Of a DNA stretch of 64,000 nt, positions 35,999 to 45,188 are shown piece after piece. The first letter of the stretch is position 1. Every line of letters starts with the position of its first letter. Source of the stretch: Cellvibrio sp. KY-GH-1 (lineage in GTDB: Bacteria > Pseudomonadota > Gammaproteobacteria > Pseudomonadales > Cellvibrionaceae); NCBI RefSeq assembly GCF_008806975.1, contig NZ_CP031728.1, positions 1,116,001-1,180,000 on the forward strand, read 5' to 3'. Under the pieces are notes generated by a model that was given only the letters and a program-made list of their open reading frames with translations, was not told the origin of the DNA and did no database searches. Made by a program: the position numbers and the translations under genes.

Positions 35999-36781
35999 TC
36001 ATCGAATTGAAGCAGAAATAAATACATAATCTCCGGTATTAGATGGGTAACGCTCCGCTACCTGATCAAACCTACCTGTTGAAAGATCTTCCTGCAGCAA
36101 TCGCAAACCCTGTTCAAGCTCATCGGCCTCACACAGTGAAGCAAACGAAGAAATGTTTGCACGCACCCTTGGGTCCAAATATTGCTCCGGCCTTTCCTTC
36201 CCTGCGTATAAAAATAAATCGTTCAGCTGATTGGTCACGTGAAATGGGATTAGCTTGTCAATCGAAAAGCCAGCGGACTGTAATGTCTGGATAACTACCA
36301 ATTGCTCGGGCATTTGGCTTATCGACTTTTTCATCATTCCAGGAAAATAGTGGTACAACCAATACTGTCTCATTTGATCGGGGAAAGCCGTAAATACAAT
36401 GAATCGGCCACAATTGAGCACGCGCGCGACTTCAGTAAAAACGGCAGGCAGATCAAAAAAATGATGGATCGCCAGTGTACAAATTACCCCATCAAAGAAA
36501 TTACTAACGTATGGCAATTGATGGGCGCCAGCCAAGCACCAATTAATTCGGGCATTTTTTGCGCTAGCTTGGGCGAGCATAACGCTGGAAATATCCACAC
36601 CATGCCAACGACCGCCCAAGGACGCCAATTCGTTCGTGTAATTGCCGGTACCGCAGGCTAAATCCAGAAACTGCTTTTCCGCACTTATACCCAGTAAATC
36701 GGCTAGCTGTTGGACAATGAATGGATCCGCCCTTCTCGTTGACGAATACGAATGGCCGATGTTGTTATAGATCGGATTCAA
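35999..36781 (-). CDS. Class I SAM-dependent methyltransferase (UbiE-like)
   Basis: 260 aa. Seen: motif I FLDLACGTGNYTNELASLGG (~38-57), GVDISSVMLAQA, FDGVICTLAIHHFFDLPAVFTEVARVLNCGRFIVFTAFP, as in methyltransferase domain 11/25 proteins. The substrate cannot be told. The start appears to be TTG at 36781, since the next ATG would remove motif I; it lies 7 bases after the ccmC stop, so the two are probably co-transcribed. The C-terminal ~100 residues show no recognised domain. Confidence 0.8.
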   Translation of the reverse strand: MNPIYNNIGHSYSSTRRADPFIVQQLADLLGISAEKQFLDLACGTGNYTNELASLGGRWHGVDISSVMLAQASAKNARINWCLAGAHQLPYVSNFFDGVICTLAIHHFFDLPAVFTEVARVLNCGRFIVFTAFPDQMRQYWLYHYFPGMMKKSISQMPEQLVVIQTLQSAGFSIDKLIPFHVTNQLNDLFLYAGKERPEQYLDPRVRANISSFASLCEADELEQGLRLLQEDLSTGRFDQVAERYPSNTGDYVFISASIR

Positions 36782-36788
36782 CTAGCGA

Positions 36789-37529
36789 CTACCGCTGACC
36801 GCTAGCACTGAACAATTCATTTACCCACTGTTTTTTCCGTTCCTGCCGCAATATTTCCAATCGAGTCCACGCCGTCAATAAGGCCAAATAAAGAATGTAC
36901 ATGCCGAGAATATTAATAAGCAGTGGCACCAACATAGAAATATCAATGGCTCCCTTTGTAATAGAGGCAGGTTGGTGCAAAGTATTCCACCACTCAACAG
37001 ATTTTTTAATGATAATAATATTTACAACGCCGACCAGAGACAAAACAGCCGCCGCTTTATTGCCCGCATCTTTATTTTGATACGCCTCTTGCAAGGCATA
37101 AACACCCAGAAATAAAAAGAACAAAATCAACATGGATGTAATTCGTGCATCCCATACCCACCAGGCACCCCAGGTGGGCTTTCCCCAAATGGAGCCAGTC
37201 ACTAAAGCAATAAACGTAAACACAGCCCCTAGAGGCGCGGAGACCTTCATCGCCATAAAGGAGAGTTTTGTTTTCCAAATCAGACCCGCAGCCCCCATTA
37301 TTGCCATGGCCACATAGGCAACTTCGGCGATATGTGCCACTGGAGCGTGAATAAATAATATGCGGTAGCTATTCCCCTGCTTTGAATCCACCGGCGCGAA
37401 TCCCAACCCCCAAACAGTGCCTATCAGCAATAAAACCAGAGACACAAAATACATGTAGGGTAACCAGGTACTGGTTTTCTGATAAAACCATGTCGGAGAG
37501 CCCAACTGATACAACCAAGTCCATCTCAT
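36789..37529 (-). CDS. ccmC: Heme exporter protein CcmC
   Basis: 246 aa inner-membrane protein with six hydrophobic helices. Seen: the WWD motif WGKPTWGAWWVWDARITS, a periplasmic loop LFIHAPVAHIAE whose His matches one axial heme ligand of CcmC, and WWNTLHQPASI with the second His. CcmC loads heme onto CcmE during cytochrome c maturation. Usually it sits inside ccmABCDEFGH; here none of those genes is next to it, and the neighbour is a methyltransferase. Confidence 0.92.
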   Translation of the reverse strand: MRWTWLYQLGSPTWFYQKTSTWLPYMYFVSLVLLLIGTVWGLGFAPVDSKQGNSYRILFIHAPVAHIAEVAYVAMAIMGAAGLIWKTKLSFMAMKVSAPLGAVFTFIALVTGSIWGKPTWGAWWVWDARITSMLILFFLFLGVYALQEAYQNKDAGNKAAAVLSLVGVVNIIIIKKSVEWWNTLHQPASITKGAIDISMLVPLLINILGMYILYLALLTAWTRLEILRQERKKQWVNELFSASGQR

Positions 37530-37699
37530 AATTTATTCTCTGTTTTAGATATTGACGATTTGCCTTATCGGCGGACTACAAACTATAAGAAAATTCCGAC
37601 ATCTTTCAAAGGGGCATTCTCGACGCATACCCTTGTTTCCAAAGTCGCATGCTTAAGCGCTACAATAGCCACCTCAATTTGCTATTCACCAGATATTTT

Positions 37700-38410
37700 A
37701 TGAATCTGATTTTGCTCACCTCAGACGATCTGATTGCACCGGATCGAGCCTTGATTCGCGACTCGCGCCGCCTCGCCCATATTCGCGAAGTTCATGCCGC
37801 TAACGAAGGGGAAACTTACAAAGTCGGTTTACTAAACGGAAATATGGGCAGCGGAACCTTAGTACGCATTGCAGATAATGAACTGGAATTTGAACTATCG
37901 CTACACACTCCCCCACCGAAAACTCTGCCATTGAAACTGATTCTGGGGTTACCCCGGCCGAAAATGTTGCGCCGTATTTTTCAGACGATTGCTACGCTGG
38001 GTGTTAAAGAGTTGCATTTGATTAACTCCTATCGCGTAGAAAAAAGCTATTGGCAAACGCCATTTTTGGAAGAGGAAGCAATTCGTGAACAACTGGTGTT
38101 AGGGCTTGAGCAAGGTTGCGATACACGGGTTCCGCAAGTGCATTTGCACAAACGCTTCAAGCCTTTTGTAGAAGATGAATTACCCGGGATTATCGCGAAT
38201 ACCACTGCACTGGTGGCTCATCCGTACACGGAAACCGAGTGTCCGCGTAGTATCAATTATTCGCTAAGCCTTGCGGTTGGCCCGGAAGGTGGATTTATTG
38301 CGTATGAAATCGATCTGCTGAAAAAAATCGGCTTTGATGCAGTACATTTGGGTGAGCGGATTATGCGGGTGGAAACTGCAATTCCCTATTTATTAGGCAG
38401 ATTATTTTAA
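37700..38410 (+). CDS. rsmE: 16S rRNA m3U1498 methyltransferase RsmE
   Basis: 236 aa SPOUT-class enzyme that methylates U1498 of 16S rRNA. The start MNLILLTSDDLI at 37700 fits the family; in-frame codons upstream add an unrelated stretch. Seen: RLAHIREVHAANEGE, LILGLPRPKMLRRIFQTIATLGVKELHLINSYRVEKSYW, and the SAM-binding knot LAVGPEGGFIAYEID with VHLGERIMRVETA. Single gene, convergent with the GGDEF-EAL gene. Confidence 0.93.
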   Translation: MNLILLTSDDLIAPDRALIRDSRRLAHIREVHAANEGETYKVGLLNGNMGSGTLVRIADNELEFELSLHTPPPKTLPLKLILGLPRPKMLRRIFQTIATLGVKELHLINSYRVEKSYWQTPFLEEEAIREQLVLGLEQGCDTRVPQVHLHKRFKPFVEDELPGIIANTTALVAHPYTETECPRSINYSLSLAVGPEGGFIAYEIDLLKKIGFDAVHLGERIMRVETAIPYLLGRLF

Positions 38411-38420
38411 TTTTTTTGAG

Positions 38421-38447
38421 TTCCCCTCACTTCGGCCACGAGGGGAA
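38421..38447. terminator. Hairpin between convergent rsmE and GGDEF-EAL genes
   Basis: TTCCCCTC / GAGGGGAA, 8-base stem with an 11-base loop in the 52-base gap. There is no T run after it in either direction, so it is only a weak terminator candidate. Confidence 0.35.
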
Positions 38448-38462
38448 TTGCAAAACTGTTCT

Positions 38463-40901
38463 TTATTCTCTGCTTAGGAAAGCTTCAAAACGCTCAATAG
38501 GAATAGGCTGACTGGATAAGTAGCCTTGATAATAGTCGCAACCGAACGATTTCAGAATAGCCAATTGTTCAACTTCTTCTACACCCTCTGCCACCAATTC
38601 CATATCCAACAGCCGCCCCATAGTAATAATGGTTTCTACCAGTACGCGATCATTGCGATCCTCAATAATATCACGCACAAAACCACGATCGATTTTCAGC
38701 GTACTCACAGGCAATCGTTTTAAGTAACTGATTGATGAATACCCGGTGCCAAAGTCGTCCAAAGAAAAACTAATTCCGTGCTCACTGAGTGTGGTCATAG
38801 TTGCGATGGCATCGTCAACGCGCTGGATAACAATACCCTCCGTAATTTCCATATCCAATGAATCTTTTGGAATCTTGTATTTTTCCAAGGTAGCAATAAC
38901 ATCATCCACAAACGCGACACGACGGAATTGGCGGGGACTAATATTGATACTCAAGCGCATTCCATCTTGCCACAAACCGGCGAGATGCCACTTCACCAAG
39001 GTTTTACAGGCATCTTCCAGCACCCACTGACCGACTTCGATAATCATGCCCGAGGTTTCCAGCACCGGAATAAACTCGACCGGCGACACCATTCCCTTCG
39101 TGGGGTGATGCCAACGCAACAGCGCTTCTGCTCCCACAACACGATTGGTTTTAATATCGATTTTCGGCTGGTAATAAAGCTGGAAATGCCCTTCTTCCAA
39201 TGCACGGTGCAAATCACCTTCCATCGTTAATTGTCGGCTAACCTTATCTGCCATTTCTTCGTTGAAAAATTCGATTGAATCGCGACCTTTTTCTTTCACT
39301 TGATACATAGCAGTGTCGGCATAGCGCAATAATTCATGCACAGAATTATTTTTATCCGGATATACGACTACGCCTACGCTACAGGTCACACGCAACTCCA
39401 TGCTGTCATACATATAGGGTTGCGAAATAATTGAGCGGATTTTTTCGCTGATTTCACCGGCACGCAAGGCGGCCGTCTCAATATTTTGATCCAGCACTGT
39501 GAGCACAACGACGAACTCATCACCGCTCAAACGTGCCACCAGGTCCTCCTCGCGCACCGATTGCTGCAAGCGCGATGCAACCACTTCCAATACACGGTCA
39601 CCCACGGGGTGCCCAAGCGAATCGTTAATCGTTTTAAATTGATCGAGATCGATAAAAAGCACAGCCCCAAAATAACCATGGCGTTCAGCGCGCCGGAGTT
39701 CGTGTTCAAGGCGCTCTACCAATTGCACGCGGTTGGGCAAACCAGTCAATGCATCGTGGTGAGCCATAAACTCCATTTTGGCTTGCGCGTTTTTGCGTTC
39801 GGTTATGTCTACCGAAACAATGAGCGCAACTTTTTCGTCGTAGAACGCCAACGGCATGATATGGGTTTGCAGAAATAATTGTTTGCCTGTTGCCGTGACA
39901 AATCGCTCCTCGACGACGTCCAGCTCTTCGTTGCCGCGAATTACGCGGTAATCATTTTGCAGCATGGTGTCTATATCAAAGACGGAGTTTTTCAGCAGCT
40001 GGCGTACATGCAAATTACGCATTTGTTCAGGTGTATAACCCAGCTCAGTCGCCAACGCTTTATTGGCAAACAAATAGTAGCCAGCAATATTGCGCGCGCC
40101 GATCATTACCGGCAGATGGTCAATAATCTGCCGCAAATGTTCTTCACTTTTACGCAATGCCAATTCCACGGCGCGACGTTTGGCGAGCGAAAGCTCAACC
40201 ACATCCAATAATTGATTGGAGCTTGCAATGAGTTGGGCCAATTCGTCTCTACGCTGAGCGGGCAGCTGCGTGAGGCGATTAACGCCGGGGTGATCCGGAT
40301 TGATGTTGTTAATTTCACGCGATAAACGAACTAAAGGTTTAGTCAGGGTGTAATAAAACACCACAAACAACAGCAGCACCAGAAACATGTTGCGCAACAA
40401 ACCAGTAAACAACGCCGTTTTGGAGCGGTTATAGAAACCTTCCAGCGCCAGGTCCATATCCACCGAAAAACGAATACTGCCGGCCGTACCATCGGTATAA
40501 CCTGGCAACAGCAGATTTTCGGTATATTCACGGGTATTATCGGTAATTTTGCTGGTTAACCAACGCGTTTTTACTTCCGGGCGAGTGCTACTACCCTGCG
40601 CCAACACATTGCCAGTATCGTCATAAATTACCACTTCATAAATAAATCCATAGCGCAGCAAACCGTTTACAACTTCATAGGACAATTCATCGTCCAAGGT
40701 GGAAACCGAGCGCACCGCCGGCGGAGTGGCCACTTTAACAACGCGATCAATTAACGACTCGAGCTCTTTTTCCTGATTGAGAAAATCGAGGTAAAGCTGG
40801 ACGGAGCTCAATAAAAAGCTGAGAACAAACGCCAAAATGATGCCAATTTTGGCAAGCTGGAAAGAGATGCCATTGAAAAAGGATGGGGCTTTATCTCTCA
40901 T
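38463..40901 (-). CDS. Membrane GGDEF-EAL cyclic-di-GMP protein with PAS
   Basis: 812 aa. Order: transmembrane helix (~18-38), periplasmic sensor part (~40-160), second helix (~165-190), a HAMP-like linker, PAS (~255-375; RQIIDHLPVMIGARNIAG), GGDEF domain (~385-545) and EAL domain (~555-805). The active-site motif is SGDEF rather than GGDEF (near residue 460), a substitution found in active cyclases. The EAL half has AEALLRWHH, NISPRQF, EITEGIV, DDFGTGYSS, KIDRGFV and AEGVEE, so the phosphodiesterase residues look complete. The net activity cannot be predicted. It may control motility versus attachment along with the PilZ protein at 44247. Confidence 0.92.
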   Translation of the reverse strand: MRDKAPSFFNGISFQLAKIGIILAFVLSFLLSSVQLYLDFLNQEKELESLIDRVVKVATPPAVRSVSTLDDELSYEVVNGLLRYGFIYEVVIYDDTGNVLAQGSSTRPEVKTRWLTSKITDNTREYTENLLLPGYTDGTAGSIRFSVDMDLALEGFYNRSKTALFTGLLRNMFLVLLLFVVFYYTLTKPLVRLSREINNINPDHPGVNRLTQLPAQRRDELAQLIASSNQLLDVVELSLAKRRAVELALRKSEEHLRQIIDHLPVMIGARNIAGYYLFANKALATELGYTPEQMRNLHVRQLLKNSVFDIDTMLQNDYRVIRGNEELDVVEERFVTATGKQLFLQTHIMPLAFYDEKVALIVSVDITERKNAQAKMEFMAHHDALTGLPNRVQLVERLEHELRRAERHGYFGAVLFIDLDQFKTINDSLGHPVGDRVLEVVASRLQQSVREEDLVARLSGDEFVVVLTVLDQNIETAALRAGEISEKIRSIISQPYMYDSMELRVTCSVGVVVYPDKNNSVHELLRYADTAMYQVKEKGRDSIEFFNEEMADKVSRQLTMEGDLHRALEEGHFQLYYQPKIDIKTNRVVGAEALLRWHHPTKGMVSPVEFIPVLETSGMIIEVGQWVLEDACKTLVKWHLAGLWQDGMRLSINISPRQFRRVAFVDDVIATLEKYKIPKDSLDMEITEGIVIQRVDDAIATMTTLSEHGISFSLDDFGTGYSSISYLKRLPVSTLKIDRGFVRDIIEDRNDRVLVETIITMGRLLDMELVAEGVEEVEQLAILKSFGCDYYQGYLSSQPIPIERFEAFLSRE

Positions 40902-41064
40902 CGATGTTGGATTTCCGGGAGCTGGGTATAATTTTGGATACTGTTATTGGGGACAACCTTGCCCCCCATTTGGCAGCTAAAACATCACAAACCTGACTCG
41001 AGTATAGATCAATATTGCCCAAGCCGCCCGAATCAATAGCTTTATTTTCTATAGAAAAATCAAC

Positions 41065-42174
41065 TTACAAGAGCGAAAGCGGATCCACTGCTGTTACCCC
41101 AAATGATTGAGCTACACCAGCATGGGTAAGCTGACCGCGACAAATATTCAACCCGGCGCGAAAACCTGAATCCGCCTTCAGGCATGCAAGCCCTTCATTC
41201 GCCAACCGAAGTACGTAGGCGAGCGTTGCATTGGTTAATCCAAGGGTTGCGGTGCGCCCAACTGCGCTGGGGATATTGGCCACACAATAATGGATCACCC
41301 CTTCCTCAACGTAGGTTGGTTGCTGATGGGTTGTCGCCCTTGAGCTTTCAAAGCAACCGCCCTGATCGATAGCAACATCCACCAACACGCTACCGGGTTC
41401 CATAGTGCGAATAAGCGCACGATCAATCAGCCGGGGCGCGCTGGCGCCGGTGTTTAGCACACTACCAATAATCAAATCTGCCGCGCGCGCATATTCATTT
41501 ACTTTTTCCTGAACTGCATATTCGCAAAGAACCCGGCCACGCCATAAATCATCCAGCTGACGCAATCGCGCGATGGATTTATCCATCACCCTAACCTGCG
41601 CGCCCAATCCCACCGCCATAGCCGCCGCATTGGCACCCACAACACCACCGCCAAGAATTAAAACATTGGCAGGAGCCACACCAGGAATTCCACCGAGCAA
41701 GACACCTTTCCCGCCTTGTGCCGCCTCCAGATGATGCGCCCCCGCCTGCACCGCCACGCGGCCCGCGATTTCAGACATAGGTGCCAACAATGGCAAACGC
41801 CCTTGGGCATCCGTCAGGGTTTCATACGCGATGCAAGTTGCGCCTGACGCAAGCAACGCATCCGTCAATGCGCGACTCGCAGCAAGGTGCAGATAGGTAA
41901 ACAAACAGTGGCGAGCGGTTAACAATGTATATTCCTGCACTTGCGGCTCTTTCACTTTAATGATCAGTTCGGCAACGCTATAAAGATCAACCAGTGAATC
42001 ACACAATTGCGCACCGGCAAGCTGGTACTGAGCATCGTTGAAACCCGCTGCAACACCGGCACCACGCATCACATAAACGTCGTGCCCGGCTGAATGCAGT
42101 TCAGCAGCACCTGCTGGCGTCAAAGCAACGCGGTTTTCACCGACTTTTATTTCTTTGGGAACTCCAATATGCAT
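41065..42174 (-). CDS. ald: Alanine dehydrogenase
   Basis: 369 aa. NAD-dependent interconversion of L-alanine with pyruvate and ammonia. Seen: MHIGVPKEIKVGENRVALTPAGA with the substrate-site Arg and Lys, HCLFTYLHLAA with the active-site His, ILGGGVVGANAAAMAVGLGAQVRVMD (Rossmann), and LVDVAIDQGGCFESS. Length is normal for the family. Single gene with 340 bases before it. An Lrp-type regulator occurs at 53777 but is not adjacent. Confidence 0.95.
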   Translation of the reverse strand: MHIGVPKEIKVGENRVALTPAGAAELHSAGHDVYVMRGAGVAAGFNDAQYQLAGAQLCDSLVDLYSVAELIIKVKEPQVQEYTLLTARHCLFTYLHLAASRALTDALLASGATCIAYETLTDAQGRLPLLAPMSEIAGRVAVQAGAHHLEAAQGGKGVLLGGIPGVAPANVLILGGGVVGANAAAMAVGLGAQVRVMDKSIARLRQLDDLWRGRVLCEYAVQEKVNEYARAADLIIGSVLNTGASAPRLIDRALIRTMEPGSVLVDVAIDQGGCFESSRATTHQQPTYVEEGVIHYCVANIPSAVGRTATLGLTNATLAYVLRLANEGLACLKADSGFRAGLNICRGQLTHAGVAQSFGVTAVDPLSLL

Positions 42175-42516
42175 ATCTGCATCCCGTTTTTGTCCGCACC
42201 ATTACATCGAGTATAGTCAGTGTTTTTAGATGTTTAATCTCTTAGCACCACCAATTTTTCGCGAAAAAATGTTTATATCAATCCGCCGGATTGATCCATA
42301 CTCAATTCAGGAGAAGACGGAATTTTTAAGCAATGCCCTATACAAATTGCTGACCACCGAGCGAAACACAAAGTTGGCGCAACTTATGCTGGTACAGAGT
42401 TAACGAGTGTTTTTTGACACAGTTCCAGTTAAAGAGTTTGCGCAACTTGTCAGTTATCGATAGCGAACTGACAAATCGGGCAGGCTTGTGACAAAAAATG
42501 GAGCAACGAGGTAGTT
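42175..42516. promoter_or_regulatory. Divergent control region between ald and the lysozyme-like gene
   Basis: 342 bases. It holds an inverted repeat TTGTCAGTT / AACTGACAA with a 10-base spacer (42447-42474), 43 bases before the ATG of the plus-strand gene. A -35-like TTGACA is at 42413-42418. The words GCGCAACTT occur twice (about 42376 and 42441). The repeat may bind a dimeric regulator. No gene is seen. Confidence 0.45.
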
Positions 42517-43023
42517 ATGAGCATTTATGTGAGTGATTTGCGCGCACAAATAATTAAACCTTGCCTGGAAGCATTGGGCGATTTCTCCGACAGCAATGCG
42601 GATTTGCTGCTGGGAACGGCTACACAGGAATCACTGTTGCGTGAGCATCACTATTATGCGGAGCGACAGGGGCTGGGCATTTACCGGATTACGTCGGAAA
42701 AACATCGCGACGTGTGGGATAAGTACTTAATCCAATTTCCAGAACTGGCGTCCTCGGTGCGCGGCTTTGCAAGCCAGCAGCAATTTCTCAAAAATCCACA
42801 CCAGGAATTAATTAGCAATTGGGGTTACGCAACGGCGATAGCCTGGATGATTTATAAATCAAACAATACTGAGCTAGGTAAAACAGTTGACGTAAACGGT
42901 TTAGCGCAACTCTGGGCCAAGTGCTTTGACAATGGCACAGGTTGCGTTCGTAATGCGGAAGAATTTATTTCCACATATTGCTCAACAATGAATGCAGAAG
43001 ACAACCATAAACTGGTTGCATAA
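42517..43023 (+). CDS. Small protein resembling phage lysozyme/transglycosylase-like proteins
   Basis: 168 aa without signal peptide or membrane helix. Seen: LLLGTATQESLLREHHYY, QGLGIYRITSEKHRDVWDKYL, NWGYATAIAWMIYKS and NAEEFISTY. This pattern recalls a group of phage-encoded virion or lysis proteins with a lysozyme-like fold, where the Glu of the QES motif would be catalytic. The assignment is from memory of the pattern only. It stands alone between ald and ttcA with no other phage gene in view, so it may be a domesticated remnant. The start ATG is preceded by GAGGTAGTT. Confidence 0.5.
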   Translation: MSIYVSDLRAQIIKPCLEALGDFSDSNADLLLGTATQESLLREHHYYAERQGLGIYRITSEKHRDVWDKYLIQFPELASSVRGFASQQQFLKNPHQELISNWGYATAIAWMIYKSNNTELGKTVDVNGLAQLWAKCFDNGTGCVRNAEEFISTYCSTMNAEDNHKLVA

Positions 43024-43036
43024 AACTCACTGGCGT

Positions 43037-43936
43037 TTATTGAATATCCAGTACATCCATAAACTGTACACCTTCATCGCGACGCATCGCTTGAGGTGTA
43101 ATTCCGCAGGCGTCTTCACCCTCTGTATCGCTCACTTGCTGCGACTCAAGGTTCAGGAAATCAAATAATTTCACGTCCGCCAATTGCGATGGCTGCACAT
43201 TGCGAATGGCAGAGAAAATTGTTTCGGTGCGACCAGGATACTGACGCTCCCACTGATGCAACATGTCTTTTACGACCTGCCGCTGTAAATTTTCCTGAGA
43301 CCCGCACAAATTACAGGGAATAATCGGGAAGCCTTTCAGCTCCGCAAAATGAGCAATGTCTTCTTCCGCACAGTAAGCAAGCGGACGAATGACAATATTG
43401 CGTTTATCATCGGATAGCAGTTTAGGCGGCATAGCTTTGATCTTGCCGCCATAAAACATATTCAAAAACAAGGTTTCGATAATGTCGTCGCGGTGATGAC
43501 CCAAGGCGATTTTGGTAGCGCCAATTTCATCTGCAAATCCATATAAGGTACCACGACGCAAACGCGAACAAAGTCCGCAGGTAGTTTTTCCTTCGGGAAC
43601 CACTTCCTTCACGATACTGTAGGTATCGCGCTCGATAATATGAAAAGGCACGCCCAACTCAGTGAGATACTGAGGAAGTATGTGCTCAGGAAAACCAGGT
43701 TGCTTCTGATCCATATTCACCGCCACCAACTCAAACGAAATGGGCGCAGTTTTTTGCAGGCTCAGCAGAATATCCAGCATAGTGTAGGAATCTTTACCCC
43801 CTGACAGGCACACCATTACCTTGTCGCCCTCTTCAATCATGCCGTAATCGACAATCGCCGAACCGGTCAAACGACGCAGGCGTTTCTGCAGTTTATTGAA
43901 TTCAAGACGGTCTTTACGTTCGTGTAACTCTTTCAT
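43037..43936 (-). CDS. ttcA: tRNA 2-thiocytidine biosynthesis protein TtcA
   Basis: 299 aa. It thiolates cytidine 32 of certain tRNAs using ATP and an iron-sulfur cluster. Seen: PP-loop [12 protein letters not shown] (~45-55), the CxxC motif [33 protein letters not shown], and [20 protein letters not shown]. The C-terminal ~40 residues are variable. Convergent with the lysozyme-like gene, 13 bases apart. Confidence 0.95.
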   Translation of the reverse strand: MKELHERKDRLEFNKLQKRLRRLTGSAIVDYGMIEEGDKVMVCLSGGKDSYTMLDILLSLQKTAPISFELVAVNMDQKQPGFPEHILPQYLTELGVPFHIIERDTYSIVKEVVPEGKTTCGLCSRLRRGTLYGFADEIGATKIALGHHRDDIIETLFLNMFYGGKIKAMPPKLLSDDKRNIVIRPLAYCAEEDIAHFAELKGFPIIPCNLCGSQENLQRQVVKDMLHQWERQYPGRTETIFSAIRNVQPSQLADVKLFDFLNLESQQVSDTEGEDACGITPQAMRRDEGVQFMDVLDIQ

Positions 43937-44165
43937 GGGGTAAGGCTCATGTTTAAAGGCATAACCGCGCGGTAAATCGGCGAGGCGCGCATTGTACGGA
44001 TTTTACCCGCAAGTGGAAATCAATCTGCCACGCGGCAACGGCTTGCCGGTCTATACTTGGACAACTGGACAAAATTGAAGCAAATGCGCCTTGAACCTCA
44101 ACCAATCACGATCCTTGGCTACAAATTCCGTTCACAATCGTCTGATTTTTTATTAAAAATCTCTA

Positions 44166-44181
44166 TGGCACAGGGCTTGCT
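44166..44181 (+). promoter_or_regulatory. Sigma-54 promoter of the PilZ gene
   Basis: TGGCACAGGGCTTGCT: perfect TGGCAC at -24, TTGCT at -12, GG-N10-GC spacing exact. It is 65 bases before the ATG at 44247. It is almost the same word as the flgB promoter (TGGCACAGGGGTTGCT). Confidence 0.85.
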
Positions 44182-44246
44182 CTAACCTGGTTAGCCCCCC
44201 TGGAACAGCTCGTCTGGGGGAGAATAATTGCCGCGAGGAGGTCGTA

Positions 44247-45086
44247 ATGTCGTTGTTCGATAAATTCTTTAAAAAAACTGGGCGCAACTCCAGTGAGAAG
44301 AAAATCGCTGCTCCTGCTGATTCAATCAGCGGTGAAACGGGGTTATCGGCTGACATTCAGGTTCCCGATCAATACCTACCATTGTGGGAGCTGCAAAAAA
44401 CGCGACAGCTACTCGAAATCAAGATTGGCTCTGCCAGCCGCGTCTACCAAAGCATGATCCTCGCGGTAGATATAGATCGCGGCCTGCTCTGGCTGGATGA
44501 TTTATTCCCCCAACAACTGATTCTGGATGCAGGCGACGACATCACCCTGCGCCACCATCGCAACGGCGAGCAGTTGGTAGTTCGCGCCCCGGTGGTCGCC
44601 CTGGGTTCAAACTATGGTGCCGCAGGCTTCGCGATAGAGCTACCTGAGTTCGCTGTTTACACTCCAAGACGTAGCGCACCACGTTATGCCATCGGCCATC
44701 AATCGCCGCTGAGCGTAAAAATTCGCACCCTCGGACAAGAGCCTTGCTTCGGTACCTTGCAGGACATTTCCAGCGGCGGCCTGCGCTTAATAGTCGCGGG
44801 CAACCTACTTCCCTTTCTGCGTCACGGCGCGCACCTGCCGCTGTGTGAAGTCAACTTAACCGATGAATTGCAGATCCGCTGTAAGGCGCGCATCTGCGCG
44901 TTTCGTATGGGACGGAGCCCTTACCGTCACACCCAAATCAGTATTGAGTTTTTGGACCTGGAGGAGGAAAAGCGCGCGGCGCTGACCCGATTTCTGTTCG
45001 AATCCCAATTTCGAACTACCGGCGAGCCGGAATTTACGTACCCAAGCCGAGCACACAAAGCACCTGAGCGATTCGCAGCAGCCTGA
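44247..45086 (+). CDS. PilZ domain protein (YcgR-like cyclic-di-GMP receptor)
   Basis: 279 aa. An N-terminal beta-rich part (~45-140; QLLEIKIGSASRVYQSMILAVD, LLWLDDLFP) resembles YcgR_N/YcgR_2. A C-terminal PilZ domain (~145-265) has both cyclic-di-GMP binding motifs, RRSAPRY (RxxxR) and DISSGGLRL (DxSxxG). YcgR proteins slow the flagellar motor when cyclic-di-GMP is high. A strong sigma-54 promoter precedes it, although the gene is 11 kb from the flagellar cluster, supporting a motility role. GAGGAGG precedes the ATG. An Aer-like receptor gene follows by 102 bases. Confidence 0.85.
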   Translation: MSLFDKFFKKTGRNSSEKKIAAPADSISGETGLSADIQVPDQYLPLWELQKTRQLLEIKIGSASRVYQSMILAVDIDRGLLWLDDLFPQQLILDAGDDITLRHHRNGEQLVVRAPVVALGSNYGAAGFAIELPEFAVYTPRRSAPRYAIGHQSPLSVKIRTLGQEPCFGTLQDISSGGLRLIVAGNLLPFLRHGAHLPLCEVNLTDELQIRCKARICAFRMGRSPYRHTQISIEFLDLEEEKRAALTRFLFESQFRTTGEPEFTYPSRAHKAPERFAAA

Positions 45087-45188
45087 TAAACAGTAATAAA
45101 ATCAGATAATTACTAGAGTTTTCTCGACTTTGGTCTAGCCTTTAATGTCTAGGCTACTCGTTTTGCTTTTGAACAACAGGATCTATCT

